Origin: Pseudomonas asuensis
GTDB taxonomy: Bacteria > Pseudomonadota > Gammaproteobacteria > Pseudomonadales > Pseudomonadaceae
Reading direction: 5' to 3'
NCBI RefSeq assembly: GCF_014646755.1
Contig: NZ_BMNW01000001.1
Location: 514,039-578,038, forward strand
DNA length: 64,000 bases
Both the position numbers and the translations under genes were made by a program. How positions within the stretch are numbered: position 1 is the first letter of the stretch; each line of letters begins with the position of its first letter. The notes beneath the pieces are model-generated. The model saw nothing but the letters and a program-made list of their open reading frames with translations, was not told the DNA's origin and searched no databases. Shown piece after piece: positions 17,897-27,133 of the stretch.

Positions 17897-18922
17897 TCAA
17901 TGATACCCCTCGCCTGTACGAACCTTACCGCGGAATACGTAGTAGCCCCACGCCGTATACATCAGTGTGATCGGGATGATGAACAGCGTACCGATGAGCA
18001 GGAACAACTGGCTCTGCGGTGGCGACGAAGCTTCCCAGATCGAGATCGCCGGTGGAATGATATTTGGCCACAGGCTAATACCCAGACCGCTATAGCCCAG
18101 GAAGATCAGAATCAGCGTCAAGACGAAGGGGGATACATGGGCATCCTCCTTCAGGATCGCGCGTAGCAGGAACACGACTGTTACCAGCACGAGAATCGGC
18201 ACGGGCAGGAACCAGAACAGGTTCGGCATGGTGAACCAGCGCTGAGAAATCGCATCATGGGACAACGGCGTCCACAGGCTGACGGCGACAATAAACAGCA
18301 GCAGCAACAGCACCAGCGGCTTGGTCATACGGCGCATGAGCGCCTGTAGTGGACCTTCAGTCTTCATGATCAACCAGGTACTGCCCAGCAGGGCATAGGC
18401 CGCGATCAGGCCAAAACCACAGAAGATTGAGAACGGTGTCAGCCAGTCTAGCGAGCCGCCCGCATACTGACGGTTCTCGACATGAAACCCGTCGATGAAG
18501 GCGCCTAGTGCTACACCCTGGCAGAATGTTGCCAGGAGCGAGCCGAAGATAAAGGACTTGTCCCACATCCCTTCCTTGCCTTCCTGTACCTTGAAGCGGA
18601 ACTCAAAGGCCACGCCACGAAAGATCAGGCCGATCAACATAAAGATCAGTGGCAGGTAAAGCGCCGGCAGAATGACACCGTATGCCAGCGGGAAGGCACC
18701 GTATAAGCCGGCACCACCCAACACTAGCCAGGTTTCGTTACCGTCCCAGATGGGGGCTACGGTATTCATCATGACATCGCGCTCTTCCTTGCCTTTTACA
18801 AAGGGGAAGAGAATGCCGATGCCTAAGTCGAAGCCGTCCATGACCACGTACATCATCAGGCTGAATATGATGACCACCGCCCAGATCAGCGAGAGGTCAA
18901 TACCTACAATTCCAGAAGCCAT
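17897..18922 (-). CDS. cydB: Cyanide-insensitive terminal oxidase subunit II (CioB/CydB)
   Basis: A 341-aa inner-membrane protein with about eight or nine hydrophobic segments. The N-terminal VVMDGFDLGIGILFPFVKG block and the WDGNETWLVLGGAGLYGAFP block are diagnostic of CydB-type subunits. It pairs with CioA to oxidise ubiquinol and reduce oxygen to water. The start lies two bases after the cydA stop, so the two are translationally linked. Assigned to the CIO branch because its partner has a short Q-loop and a DUF2474 gene follows. Confidence 0.95.
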   Translation of the reverse strand: MASGIVGIDLSLIWAVVIIFSLMMYVVMDGFDLGIGILFPFVKGKEERDVMMNTVAPIWDGNETWLVLGGAGLYGAFPLAYGVILPALYLPLIFMLIGLIFRGVAFEFRFKVQEGKEGMWDKSFIFGSLLATFCQGVALGAFIDGFHVENRQYAGGSLDWLTPFSIFCGFGLIAAYALLGSTWLIMKTEGPLQALMRRMTKPLVLLLLLFIVAVSLWTPLSHDAISQRWFTMPNLFWFLPVPILVLVTVVFLLRAILKEDAHVSPFVLTLILIFLGYSGLGISLWPNIIPPAISIWEASSPPQSQLFLLIGTLFIIPITLMYTAWGYYVFRGKVRTGEGYH

Positions 18923-18924
18923 GT

Positions 18925-20364
18925 TCAGTGTCCCGTCAGTTGATCATGGGAATGAGCCTTTTCGGTTCCTTCATCGGAGGCCGAAAGGGGGCGCTTCGGA
19001 TGACGATCATGTCCCGGTCCGCCCTGGGTGGTCAGGTCACCCTCACCGGTATGCGGCCCTTTGCCAATCATGCGCAGGGCATAGACTGTACCGATACCGA
19101 AAACCGCGAAATACACGACTACAAAGCTGACCAATGTAATGCTTAACTGCGTCACGCTGTGGTTGGCGACGCCATCCTTCGTACGCAAGAGGCCATACAC
19201 GATCCAGGGCTGACGCCCCACTTCGGTAGTAAACCAGCCTGCCAGTATTGCAATCAGGCCGGTAGGTCCCATGCACATGATCAGGCGCAGGAAAGCCTTG
19301 GTTTCATACAGCTTGTGTCTCCAGCGCAGGAAAAGGCTCCACACACCGGCAGCAATCATGAGTAGACCCAGGGCCACCATGATGCGGAATGACCAGAACA
19401 CCACATACGCTGGCGGACGATCCTCTTTCGGAAAGTCCTTGAGTGCGGGAATCTGCTCGGTAAAGCTGTGCGTGAGGATCAAGCTGCCCAGCACCGGAAT
19501 CTCGACCTTGAAGCGGGTTTCCTCACGCTCCATATCCGGCAGACCGAACAGAATCAGCGGTGTTGCCTCACCGGGCGGATTCTCCCAGTGGCCTTCGATC
19601 GCCGCGATCTTGGCCGGCTGGTGCTCAAGCGTGTTCAAGCCGTGGGCATCACCTACGAACGCCTGGATCGGCGCCACGAACAGGGCCATCCACATGGCCA
19701 TGGAGAACATCTTGCGAATGGCCGGATTGTCGTTCCCACGCAGCAGATGCCAGGCGGCTGATGCACCCACCAGGAAGGCCACCGACAGGTAGGCCGCAAT
19801 GGTCATATGCGCCCAACGGAAGGGAAACGAGGGATTAAAGATCACTTCCAGCCAGTGTATGGGTACCACACGGCCATCAATGAGCTCGTAACCGGCCGGC
19901 GTGTGCATCCAGCTGTTTGAGGAGAGAATCCAGAACGTGGACATCAGGGTCCCGATCGCCACCATGATGGTGGACAGGAAGTGCAACCCGCGCCCTACCC
20001 GGTTCCAGCCAAACAGCATGACGCCAAGGAAACCGGCCTCGATAAAGAAGGCGGTCAATACCTCATAGGTCAACAGCGGACCAGTCACGGCACCGGCAAA
20101 GTCGACAAAGCCGCTCCAGTTGGTACCAAACTCGTACGCCATAACCAGACCGGATACCACGCCCATTCCGAAGAAGACCGCAAAGATCTTCAACCAAAAG
20201 TGATAAAGGTCCTTATAGGTAGAGTCGTTGGTTTTGAGCCACAGTCCTTCGAGAACGGCAAGAAAACTCGCCATCCCAATAGACAAGGCAGGGAAGATAA
20301 TGTGGAACGAGACGGTGAATGCAAACTGGATTCTCGCAAGATCCAGAGCCTCCAAGCCGAACAT
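18925..20364 (-). CDS. cydA: Cyanide-insensitive terminal oxidase subunit I (CioA/CydA)
   Basis: A 479-aa quinol oxidase subunit carrying the haems. The first haem ligand is in VSFHIIFPA near residue 21, the second in RWAHMTIAAY near residue 186, and the methionine ligand in FRIMVALG. The GWFTTEVGRQPW quinol/oxygen motif is intact. The protein is much shorter than E. coli CydA in the Q-loop, as in cyanide-insensitive oxidases. The C-terminal 40 residues are polar and rich in histidine. GAGG precedes the ATG by seven bases. Such oxidases support respiration under cyanide or low oxygen; no clear ANR/FNR box (TTGAT-N4-ATCAA) is seen upstream. Confidence 0.96.
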   Translation of the reverse strand: MFGLEALDLARIQFAFTVSFHIIFPALSIGMASFLAVLEGLWLKTNDSTYKDLYHFWLKIFAVFFGMGVVSGLVMAYEFGTNWSGFVDFAGAVTGPLLTYEVLTAFFIEAGFLGVMLFGWNRVGRGLHFLSTIMVAIGTLMSTFWILSSNSWMHTPAGYELIDGRVVPIHWLEVIFNPSFPFRWAHMTIAAYLSVAFLVGASAAWHLLRGNDNPAIRKMFSMAMWMALFVAPIQAFVGDAHGLNTLEHQPAKIAAIEGHWENPPGEATPLILFGLPDMEREETRFKVEIPVLGSLILTHSFTEQIPALKDFPKEDRPPAYVVFWSFRIMVALGLLMIAAGVWSLFLRWRHKLYETKAFLRLIMCMGPTGLIAILAGWFTTEVGRQPWIVYGLLRTKDGVANHSVTQLSITLVSFVVVYFAVFGIGTVYALRMIGKGPHTGEGDLTTQGGPGHDRHPKRPLSASDEGTEKAHSHDQLTGH

Positions 20365-20705
20365 AGGCGGTCCTCTTCAGGCAGCCGGTGCGTGTGTCAC
20401 GCAGGCGGTCAATAACGTTAAGCAAATCACAAGGCAATGTTTCGAGCGCCTGCGTGCTCAATTCGTTCTAACAGAACGCTTGAAAGTTAGTCCGGTTATC
20501 GCATTTTAAGCCGCAAGGCGCTGACGTAGATCAACGTCTGAACTCATTCTAGACCTGTAAAACGCACCCAGGCCCGTGGTCAGATGCCGCGCGTCAAGGT
20601 GGCACACATAACTTGTTACCAGTGGATTGTTTCAGAATATATCTCGGTCAATGCGCAAAAATGATCGTCAAGGCTATGATGAGAGACCTCCTGAAGAGCC
20701 CCATC
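20365..20705. promoter_or_regulatory. Divergent region between cydA and the MFS gene
   Basis: About 340 bases. A short dyad GACGT-AGATCA-ACGTC lies near 20523-20538. No ANR box, riboswitch or small gene is convincing. An in-frame ATG pair at 20676-20681 gives an alternative start for the MFS gene. Confidence 0.4.
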
Positions 20706-21932
20706 ATGACCTCAGCCCCCTTGTATTTGCGTCATCACCGACCTTTTCTGGCGTTCTGGTTTGCCCGCGTCTGCACCGCCAGCAGTTTTCAGATGCTCAC
20801 CGTTGCCATTGGCTGGCATATCTACTCATTGACCCACGATGTACTCGATCTCGGCCTGGTTGGCCTGGTGGAGTTTCTGCCTCGACTGCTTTTCATGCTC
20901 TATACAGGGCATGTGGCGGATCGCTACGACCGCCGCAAGGTCGCCGCGCTCTGTCAGACAGGCCAAGCCCTTACCGCGCTGGTTCTGGTCTATGGCAGCC
21001 TGACTGACAACGTTACCCGTGAGCTTATTTTCATTCTGGCATTCATGCTGGGTACCTGCCGAGCATTCGAAATGCCTGCAACCCAGGCGCTTTTGCCCAA
21101 TATCGTTCCTGCCTCGCTATTTCCCCGGGCGGTTGCTGCATCGGCTTCTGCCATGCAGGGCGCAACCATTATTGCGCCAGCCTTGGGGGGCTTTCTGTAT
21201 GCCCTGGGGGCCTTTTGGGTCTATGCACCGGCTACAGCCCTGTACGGCGTGGCGATATTACTTGTCCTGAGCCTGCCGGCACGCGAGCAGCAACCCCGCA
21301 AGGAAAAGGCAAGCCTTGACTCGCTATTGGCCGGTATTCGCTTCATTCGGAGCCGCCACGATGTTTTCGGCGCTATCTCACTGGATCTTTTTGCCGTTCT
21401 GCTGGGTGGGGCCACGGCACTGCTCCCCGTTTTTGCCCGCGATATCCTGATAACCGGTCCGTGGGGTCTGGGCCTGTTGCGCTCGGCTCCTGCGGTTGGC
21501 GCCCTGCTCATGTCGTTCTGGCTGGCGCGCTTTCCTATCGAGCGTAACGTTGGACGCATCATGTTTATATCGGTAGGCGTTTTTGGCGTGGCGACCATTG
21601 CTTTTGGCCTATCCACCTCGTTCTGGTTTAGCCTGGCGGTATTGGCGGTACTGGGCGCAGCCGACATGATCAGCATGGTTATTCGCGGTGCCTTCGTTCA
21701 GCTGGAAACACCTGATGAAATGCGTGGCCGCGTCAGTGCCGTCAATGGACTGTTCATCGGCGCCTCGAATCAGTTAGGTGAGTTCGAATCCGGTGTAACA
21801 GCCGCCTGGTTAGGCACTGTGCAGGCAGTAGTCCTTGGTGGAGTCGGCACGTTAGTCGTCACCGGCCTGTGGATAAAGCTCTTCCCTACCCTAGCCCAAC
21901 GCGATCATTTACATACAGCCAAACCCCGCTGA
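20706..21932 (+). CDS. MFS transporter, DHA3/EntS-like exporter
   Basis: A 408-aa, 12-helix major facilitator protein. The pattern LRHHRPFLAFWFARVCTASS, then YTGHVADRYDRRKVAALCQ between helices 2 and 3, is that of the EntS/TcmA drug and siderophore exporter group. The substrate cannot be inferred. The start at 20706 gives the usual N-terminus; it has only a weak GAAGAG, and an alternative ATG lies nine codons up. It is a single-gene unit with a GC-rich hairpin (about 21951-21973, no T-run) after it. Confidence 0.87.
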   Translation: MTSAPLYLRHHRPFLAFWFARVCTASSFQMLTVAIGWHIYSLTHDVLDLGLVGLVEFLPRLLFMLYTGHVADRYDRRKVAALCQTGQALTALVLVYGSLTDNVTRELIFILAFMLGTCRAFEMPATQALLPNIVPASLFPRAVAASASAMQGATIIAPALGGFLYALGAFWVYAPATALYGVAILLVLSLPAREQQPRKEKASLDSLLAGIRFIRSRHDVFGAISLDLFAVLLGGATALLPVFARDILITGPWGLGLLRSAPAVGALLMSFWLARFPIERNVGRIMFISVGVFGVATIAFGLSTSFWFSLAVLAVLGAADMISMVIRGAFVQLETPDEMRGRVSAVNGLFIGASNQLGEFESGVTAAWLGTVQAVVLGGVGTLVVTGLWIKLFPTLAQRDHLHTAKPR

Positions 21933-22049
21933 CCTGTCTTTTCATACCTGCCTGCCGCCTCGGCGGGCAGCCTCCCCACAGCTGAACTCTCCCAAGCCAC
22001 CAGCGGTCAGGTATCAAGGACTTTTCACCAAATTACTCGAGGGTTTGCC

Positions 22050-22853
22050 ATGAAAATTTCACTTGATGGCCAGGTTGCCCTGGTCACCGGCGGCAGCTCA
22101 GGAATTGGCGCTGCATCAGCCAAGGCGTTGGCTCAAGTGGGGGCAGCCGTTGTCATCAACTACCATAACAATGCTGAGCCTGCTGAGAAGCTCGTCGACG
22201 AGATCAAAGCGGCGGGTGGCCAAGCGATTGCCGTAAAAGCTGATGTGGGTGATGAGCAGGCTGTTGAGCAGCTGTTCGCCAAAGCAATAGAAGCCTTTGG
22301 CCGCCTGGACATCTTAGTTGCCAATTCGGGGCTGCAGCGTGATGCGCCATCCGATCAGATGAGCCTCAAGGATTGGAACATGGTCATCCAGACCAACCTG
22401 ACCGGCCAGTTTCTCTGTGCACGTGCTGCCATCCAGCAGTTTTTAAAGCAAGGCGTGAATACGGAGCTGTCCCGTGCCGCGGGCAAAATCATCCATATGA
22501 GCTCGGTACACGAAGTGATCCCATGGGCAGGCCATGTCAATTATGCGGCATCCAAAGGCGGGGTCAGTCTGATGATGAAAACCCTAGCCCAGGAAATGTC
22601 TGAAAAACGTATCCGTATCAACAGCATTGCACCGGGCGCCATTGCCACTGCTATTAATGAAGACGTAACCGGCAATGAAGAGGGCCGCCGTGAGCTGCTC
22701 AAGCTAATCCCCTACAAGCGTGTCGGGGAGGTAGAAGATATTGGTAATGCCGTCGTATGGCTGGCATCGGATTTATCTGACTATGTTGTAGGTACGACGC
22801 TGTTCGTTGACGGTGGCATGTGTCTATACCCAGGATTCCAAGGCAATGGCTGA
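22050..22853 (+). CDS. Glucose 1-dehydrogenase-type SDR
   Basis: A 267-aa classical short-chain dehydrogenase: cofactor motif TGGSSGIGAASAKALA near residue 14, NSG near residue 92, catalytic Ser and Tyr in HMSSVHEVIPWAGHVNYAASK, and the C-terminal TTLFVDGGMCLYPGFQ. The HEVIPW and DGGMxLYPxFQ wording is that of Bacillus-type glucose 1-dehydrogenases, which oxidise beta-D-glucose to gluconolactone with NAD(P). Its stop overlaps the next start by eight bases (ATGGCTGA), so the pair is translationally coupled to a GH15 sugar hydrolase that could release its glucose. GAGGG precedes the ATG. Confidence 0.9.
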   Translation: MKISLDGQVALVTGGSSGIGAASAKALAQVGAAVVINYHNNAEPAEKLVDEIKAAGGQAIAVKADVGDEQAVEQLFAKAIEAFGRLDILVANSGLQRDAPSDQMSLKDWNMVIQTNLTGQFLCARAAIQQFLKQGVNTELSRAAGKIIHMSSVHEVIPWAGHVNYAASKGGVSLMMKTLAQEMSEKRIRINSIAPGAIATAINEDVTGNEEGRRELLKLIPYKRVGEVEDIGNAVVWLASDLSDYVVGTTLFVDGGMCLYPGFQGNG

Positions 22854-24666
22854 TCAAAACGCCGGAATCCGGCCTATCGATGCCCATGGTGTTATCGGCG
22901 ATATGCGCACCTGCGCGCTGGTCGCCGATGATGGCAGCATTGACTATTTTTGCTGGCCTGACCTCGACAGTCCCTCGGTTTTTACCGCACTGCTCGATGG
23001 GGACGAAGCCGGTCTATTCACTATTGCGCCTGAGCGACCCAATGCCCGGCGACAGCAAATCTACCTTCCTGACAGTAATGTCCTGCAAACCCGCTGGTTG
23101 GATGAAGATGGTGCCGTTGAATTGACCGACTGGATGCCGATCCTGACGGAAGAGAACACCGCGCCTCGCCTTGTACGGAGGGTTTACGCCGTCAAGGGTG
23201 ACTCCCGTATTTGCCTGAGTTGCTCACCACGGCTTGACTACGCCCGTGCCGAAACAACAGCCAAGGAGGAACGTAACAGCATTGTGTTTCAGGCCGACGG
23301 CCAACGCAGTATGCGTCTGACAGGTTCCAAGACACTTACACTTGAGGGGGCTACCGCCGTAGCAGAGTTCACGCTCAAGGAAGGTGAAAGCGCAACATTT
23401 GTTTTTGGCTGCGCCGAAGACCGGCAGGTCATGGAAGAAGACCTTGATCTCTGCCTCAAGCGCACCCTTACCTTCTGGCAGCGCTGGGCCCGCCAAAGCA
23501 ATTATACCGGGCGTTGGCGTGAAATGGTCTCGCGCTCAGCGCTGGTCCTCAAGCTACTGGTTTCGCAAAAACACGGCTCCATTGCTGCCGCAGCCACCTT
23601 TAGCCTGCCGGAAACACCCGGCGGCGAACGTAACTGGGACTACCGTGCTACTTGGATCAGGGACGCCTCGTTTACTGTTTATGCCTTCATGCGCCTGGGG
23701 TACACCCATGAAGCCAATCATTTCGTAAGTTGGGTAGGTGACTGCATCGAGCGCAGCAGTGACTTGCCGCAAAAGCTTCAAATCATGTACCGCCTCGATG
23801 GAGGTCGGGAATTACCCGAACAGGAACTTGACCACCTGAGCGGCCATGGTGGCGCAAAACCTGTACGTATCGGCAACGACGCATTCGGGCAGGTTCAGCT
23901 GGATATCTATGGCGAGCTGATGGATGCTGTCTACCTGTCCAACAAGTATGGCCAGGCCATATCGCATCGCGGCTGGACGCATGTTGTCGGCATTATCGAT
24001 TATGTCTGCAACCACTGGCAGTCCAAGGATGCCGGGATCTGGGAAATCCGCGACTCACCCAAACACTTCCTGCACTCTCGCCTGATGTGTTGGGTAGCTA
24101 TCGATCGTGCCATCCGTCTGGCTCAAAAGCGCTCCCTTGCCATGCCCTATGAACGCTGGCTCAAGGCCAGGGGAGATATCCAGGAAGATATCTGGACCAA
24201 TTTCTGGAACAAGGAAAAAGGCCATTTCACCGCTATCCTGGGTAAGGACACGCTGGATGCCTCTTTGCTCCTGATGCCATTGCTGCGCTTTGTCAGCGCC
24301 ACGGACCCCGCATGGCTGGCAACCCTTGATGCCATCAAGGAACGTCTGGTCTGTGATGGTATGGTCAAGCGTTATGACCTGTCCGAAACCAACGATGGAC
24401 TCTCAGGTGAAGAAGGCTCGTTTGCGGCTTGCTCATTCTGGTATGTGGAATGCCTGGCACGTGCAGGCCGGACAGACGAAGCGCATATGGAATTTGAAAA
24501 GCTCATGAAGTACGCAAGTCCTCTGGGGCTTTTTGCCGAAGAGCTAGATGCCCGAGGACGTCACCTGGGTAACACGCCGCAGGCTCTAACACACCTTGCG
24601 CTGATCAGCGCTGCCTACTTTCTGAATCGAAAACTGTCGGGCAGTGATACTCAATGGCAGCCATGA
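22846..24666 (+). CDS. Glycoside hydrolase family 15 (trehalase/glucoamylase type)
   Basis: A 606-aa cytoplasmic enzyme with an N-terminal beta-sandwich domain (DAHGVIGDMRTCALVADDGS) and an (alpha/alpha)6 barrel. The first catalytic region shows GERNWDYRATWIRDASF near residue 265, and the second catalytic glutamate lies in FAEELDARGRHLGNTPQALTH near residue 565. No signal peptide is visible. Bacterial members of this group hydrolyse trehalose or alpha-glucans to glucose. The in-phase overlap with a glucose dehydrogenase gene suggests glucose is the product passed on. The exact substrate is open. Confidence 0.92.
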   Translation: MADQNAGIRPIDAHGVIGDMRTCALVADDGSIDYFCWPDLDSPSVFTALLDGDEAGLFTIAPERPNARRQQIYLPDSNVLQTRWLDEDGAVELTDWMPILTEENTAPRLVRRVYAVKGDSRICLSCSPRLDYARAETTAKEERNSIVFQADGQRSMRLTGSKTLTLEGATAVAEFTLKEGESATFVFGCAEDRQVMEEDLDLCLKRTLTFWQRWARQSNYTGRWREMVSRSALVLKLLVSQKHGSIAAAATFSLPETPGGERNWDYRATWIRDASFTVYAFMRLGYTHEANHFVSWVGDCIERSSDLPQKLQIMYRLDGGRELPEQELDHLSGHGGAKPVRIGNDAFGQVQLDIYGELMDAVYLSNKYGQAISHRGWTHVVGIIDYVCNHWQSKDAGIWEIRDSPKHFLHSRLMCWVAIDRAIRLAQKRSLAMPYERWLKARGDIQEDIWTNFWNKEKGHFTAILGKDTLDASLLLMPLLRFVSATDPAWLATLDAIKERLVCDGMVKRYDLSETNDGLSGEEGSFAACSFWYVECLARAGRTDEAHMEFEKLMKYASPLGLFAEELDARGRHLGNTPQALTHLALISAAYFLNRKLSGSDTQWQP

Positions 24667-24785
24667 TGGCATTTCTCGCTCCAACTTGGGCTCTTCTGCC
24701 CTTCCTGCCTTAAGCCAATCATAGCAAAACGACATATGAAGGCGATTCAAGCTCTGCTTGGACGCCTTTCTGTGTTATCTTTTTA

Positions 24786-24805
24786 TATTGAACGATCAAT
24801 CAATA
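24786..24805. promoter_or_regulatory. Probable BetI operator
   Basis: The sequence TATTGAACGATCAATCAATA contains the perfect dyad ATTGA-N4-TCAAT in an AT-rich flank. Read on the other strand it is TATTGATTGATCGTTCAATA, close to the bet operator that I remember for BetI, the choline-responsive TetR repressor. Its place upstream of a choline transporter supports this. No betI gene lies in the window, so the regulator would act from elsewhere. Confidence 0.6.
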
Positions 24806-24822
24806 AAAACACTACACGCAAT

Positions 24823-24843
24823 GGGGCAATGAATGCCCCTTTT
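24823..24843 (+). terminator. Terminator-like hairpin in the betT leader
   Basis: GGGGCA-ATGAA-TGCCCC followed by TTTT, located 18 bases beyond the operator and about 107 bases before the betT start. If transcription begins at the operator region, this could end leader transcripts early; if it begins downstream it is irrelevant. Confidence 0.5.
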
Positions 24844-24949
24844 CGAATGAACGTAAGCTACGAGTCCGACTGGCTTCGCGTGTTACCGGAAACCCGCGAA
24901 CTGAGCTGTCCGGATTCTTTGGCAACTGCCCTATAGGAGAACATGCTCC

Positions 24950-26947
24950 ATGAGCAGCACGACCCCATCCGGTAATGTACGACTCAATCCGCCGGCCTTT
25001 TACAGCGCGGCCACCGCGATCCTGCTCTTTGCCCTTGTGGTAATCGCCTTTCCCGAGCGCGCCGGTGCCTGGCTGCTGGAAGCCCAGACATGGGCCTCCC
25101 AGACAGTAGGTTGGTACTACCTGCTGGCCATGACGCTTTATCTAGTCTTTGTCATCGTCACAGCCCTTTCAGGGTACGGCAAGATCAAGCTTGGCGCCGA
25201 TCACGATCAACCTGAGTTCAGTTACCTTTCATGGGCCGGCATGCTATTCGCAGCTGGTATCAGTATTACCCTATTCTTTTTCTGCGTCTCAGAGCCTCTG
25301 ACGCATTTCATGCACCCACCTCAAGGCGAAGGCGGCACGCAAGCAGCTGCCCGGCAAGCCATGCAGCTGCTTTTCCTGCATTGGGGCCTGCATGGCTGGG
25401 GCATTTTTGCACTTGTGGCCATGGCACTGGCCTATTTTGCCTATCGCCATAATCTGCCGCTGGCCTTGCGCTCAGCGCTTTACCCCCTGATCGGCAAGCG
25501 CATCAATGGCCCTATTGGCCATGCTGTGGACTGCTTTGGCATTATCGCGACGGTATTCGGCCTGGGCGCCGACATGGGTTTTGGCGTTCTCCAGCTCAAC
25601 TCAGGCCTCGATTATCTGTTTGGAGTACCTCACACCCAGTGGGTACAGGCCTTGCTGATTGTCGTGATGATGGGAGCTGCCATTTTGGTCGCCGTATCAG
25701 GTGTGGATAAAGGCGTACGCATCATGTCCGACCTCAACATGCTATTGGCAGTCGGGCTGTTATTGTTTGTCCTGTTTGCCGGTCCGACTCAACACTTGCT
25801 CAATACGTTAATCCAGAATATCGGTGACTATTTGGGCGCCGTTCCGACCAAGAGCTTTGACCTCTACGCCTACGACAAACCCTCCGACTGGCTGGGCGGC
25901 TGGACAGTGTTCTATTGGGCCTGGTGGATTGCATGGGCACCCTTTGTAGGGCTGTTCATCGCCCGAATTTCCCGTGGCCGCACCATTCGCGAATTTGTCT
26001 TTGGCGTCCTGTTCATTCCGCTGGGCTTTACCCTGGCGTGGTTGTCCATCTTTGGTAACAGCGCACTCGATCAGGTACTCAACCACAACCTGACCAGCCT
26101 GGCGGACACGGCTATTCGCGAGCCCTCTATGGCACTCTATCGTTTGCTGGAGACCTACCCCGCTAGCCGTGTGGTCATTGCGGTAGCTGTTTTCGTAAGC
26201 TTTGTGTTCTTTGTGACGTCGGCGGATTCGGGCACAGTGGTGCTATCGACCCTCTCCTCGACGGGAGGCGAAGCGGATGAAGATGGTCCCAAGTGGCTGC
26301 GTGTTTTCTGGGGAACAATGACTGCCCTGGTGACAGGTGGCTTACTGGTTGCTGGCAGCATGGATGCGCTGAAATCAGCGGTGGTGCTGACCTCCCTTCC
26401 CTTCTCGCTGGTAACGCTATTGATGATGTGGGGCTTGCACAAGGCGTTCTACACTGAATCGCAGCGGCAACGGGCACGATCACATTCCCTGGCCCCGGTG
26501 TCCCAGGCCAACCCACGCCGCAGCGGCGGCTGGCGCCAGCGCCTTGCCAAGGCCGTTCACTTCCCTTCGCGTGATGAGGTCTATCGCGTGATGGATACGA
26601 TTGTTCGCCCGGCGATTGAGGAAGTGGCCGAGGTCTTCCGGGAAAAAGGATTGGCCGTACAGACCGAGCTTGATCCCACCAATGCCAACCTGAGCCTTGA
26701 GGTCGGTCATGGCGAGCAGCATCCCTTTATCTATCGGGTCATCATGCAGGGGTATTTTACGCCCAGCTTTGCCCGTGCGGGCATGGGCGGGCTGCACCTG
26801 AAGAATCGTCGCTACTACCGTGCAGAGGTCTATCTGGCCGAAGGTAGCCAGGACTATGACTTGGTAGGTTACACCAAGGAGCAGATCATCAACGATATGC
26901 TCGACCAGTACGAACGCCACTTGCAGTTCCTGCATCTGGTCCGTTGA
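24950..26947 (+). CDS. betT: BCCT-family choline transporter BetT
   Basis: A 665-aa inner-membrane carrier with twelve predicted helices and the BCCT signature in helix 8 (FYWAWWIAWAPFVGLFIARI, then SRGRTIREF). After the last helix (about residue 500) a long soluble C-terminal domain of roughly 150 residues follows (FPSRDEVYRVMDTIVRP to the end), as in E. coli BetT and the osmosensing pseudomonad BetT. Choline taken up is converted to glycine betaine for osmoprotection or carbon. A TAGGAGA lies nine bases before the ATG. A BetI-like operator upstream strengthens the choline assignment. No betA or betB is in the window. Confidence 0.94.
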   Translation: MSSTTPSGNVRLNPPAFYSAATAILLFALVVIAFPERAGAWLLEAQTWASQTVGWYYLLAMTLYLVFVIVTALSGYGKIKLGADHDQPEFSYLSWAGMLFAAGISITLFFFCVSEPLTHFMHPPQGEGGTQAAARQAMQLLFLHWGLHGWGIFALVAMALAYFAYRHNLPLALRSALYPLIGKRINGPIGHAVDCFGIIATVFGLGADMGFGVLQLNSGLDYLFGVPHTQWVQALLIVVMMGAAILVAVSGVDKGVRIMSDLNMLLAVGLLLFVLFAGPTQHLLNTLIQNIGDYLGAVPTKSFDLYAYDKPSDWLGGWTVFYWAWWIAWAPFVGLFIARISRGRTIREFVFGVLFIPLGFTLAWLSIFGNSALDQVLNHNLTSLADTAIREPSMALYRLLETYPASRVVIAVAVFVSFVFFVTSADSGTVVLSTLSSTGGEADEDGPKWLRVFWGTMTALVTGGLLVAGSMDALKSAVVLTSLPFSLVTLLMMWGLHKAFYTESQRQRARSHSLAPVSQANPRRSGGWRQRLAKAVHFPSRDEVYRVMDTIVRPAIEEVAEVFREKGLAVQTELDPTNANLSLEVGHGEQHPFIYRVIMQGYFTPSFARAGMGGLHLKNRRYYRAEVYLAEGSQDYDLVGYTKEQIINDMLDQYERHLQFLHLVR

Positions 26948-26955
26948 TAGCGTTC

Positions 26956-27035
26956 CTCCAGGTCGTCATTCGGCGGCCTGGAGCCAATACCCTAATAAGC
27001 CTCCAAGTCCTCGGACTGCTTATTGCCTTAGGCAA
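26956..27035. terminator. Series of hairpins after betT
   Basis: CTCCAGG (26956-26962) pairs with CCTGGAG (26977-26983). Next, AATAAGC (26994-27000) pairs with GCTTATT (27018-27024) around an inner AGTCC/GGACT, overlapping TTGCC-TTA-GGCAA (27023-27035). None has a clear T-run. They probably mark the betT 3' end. Confidence 0.45.
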
Positions 27036-27081
27036 TCATACTGTTAGTTATCTTGCTATCAGTTTTTAGTGCAAGCGCGCG

Positions 27082-27087
27082 TATAAT
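27082..27087 (+). promoter_or_regulatory. Consensus -10 element upstream of the AbrB-family gene
   Basis: A perfect TATAAT lies about 46 bases before the assigned start. No good -35 is found at 16-18 bases, so an activator or extended contacts may be needed. Confidence 0.5.
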
Positions 27088-27133
27088 TGACTCCTAGCGT
27101 AGCTACGCCGTCTGTGGCTGCCACCCCTTGAGG

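Larger units (their letters stand above)
24667..24949. promoter_or_regulatory. betT upstream region with operator and leader hairpins
   Basis: This 283-base gap contains a BetI-like dyad (24786-24805), a terminator-like hairpin (24823-24843) and a third dyad TTCGCG (24875-24880) with CGCGAA (24895-24900). A 66-codon frame crosses all of these and is not considered a gene. Confidence 0.5.

Noticed and set aside
20365-20705. An ANR/FNR box upstream of cydA
   Set aside because: No TTGAT-N4-ATCAA pattern is present; the only dyad, GACGT/ACGTC, does not fit.
24736-24936. A 66-codon plus-strand frame upstream of betT
   Set aside because: It crosses the operator-like dyad and two hairpins, has no ribosome site and resembles no family I know.
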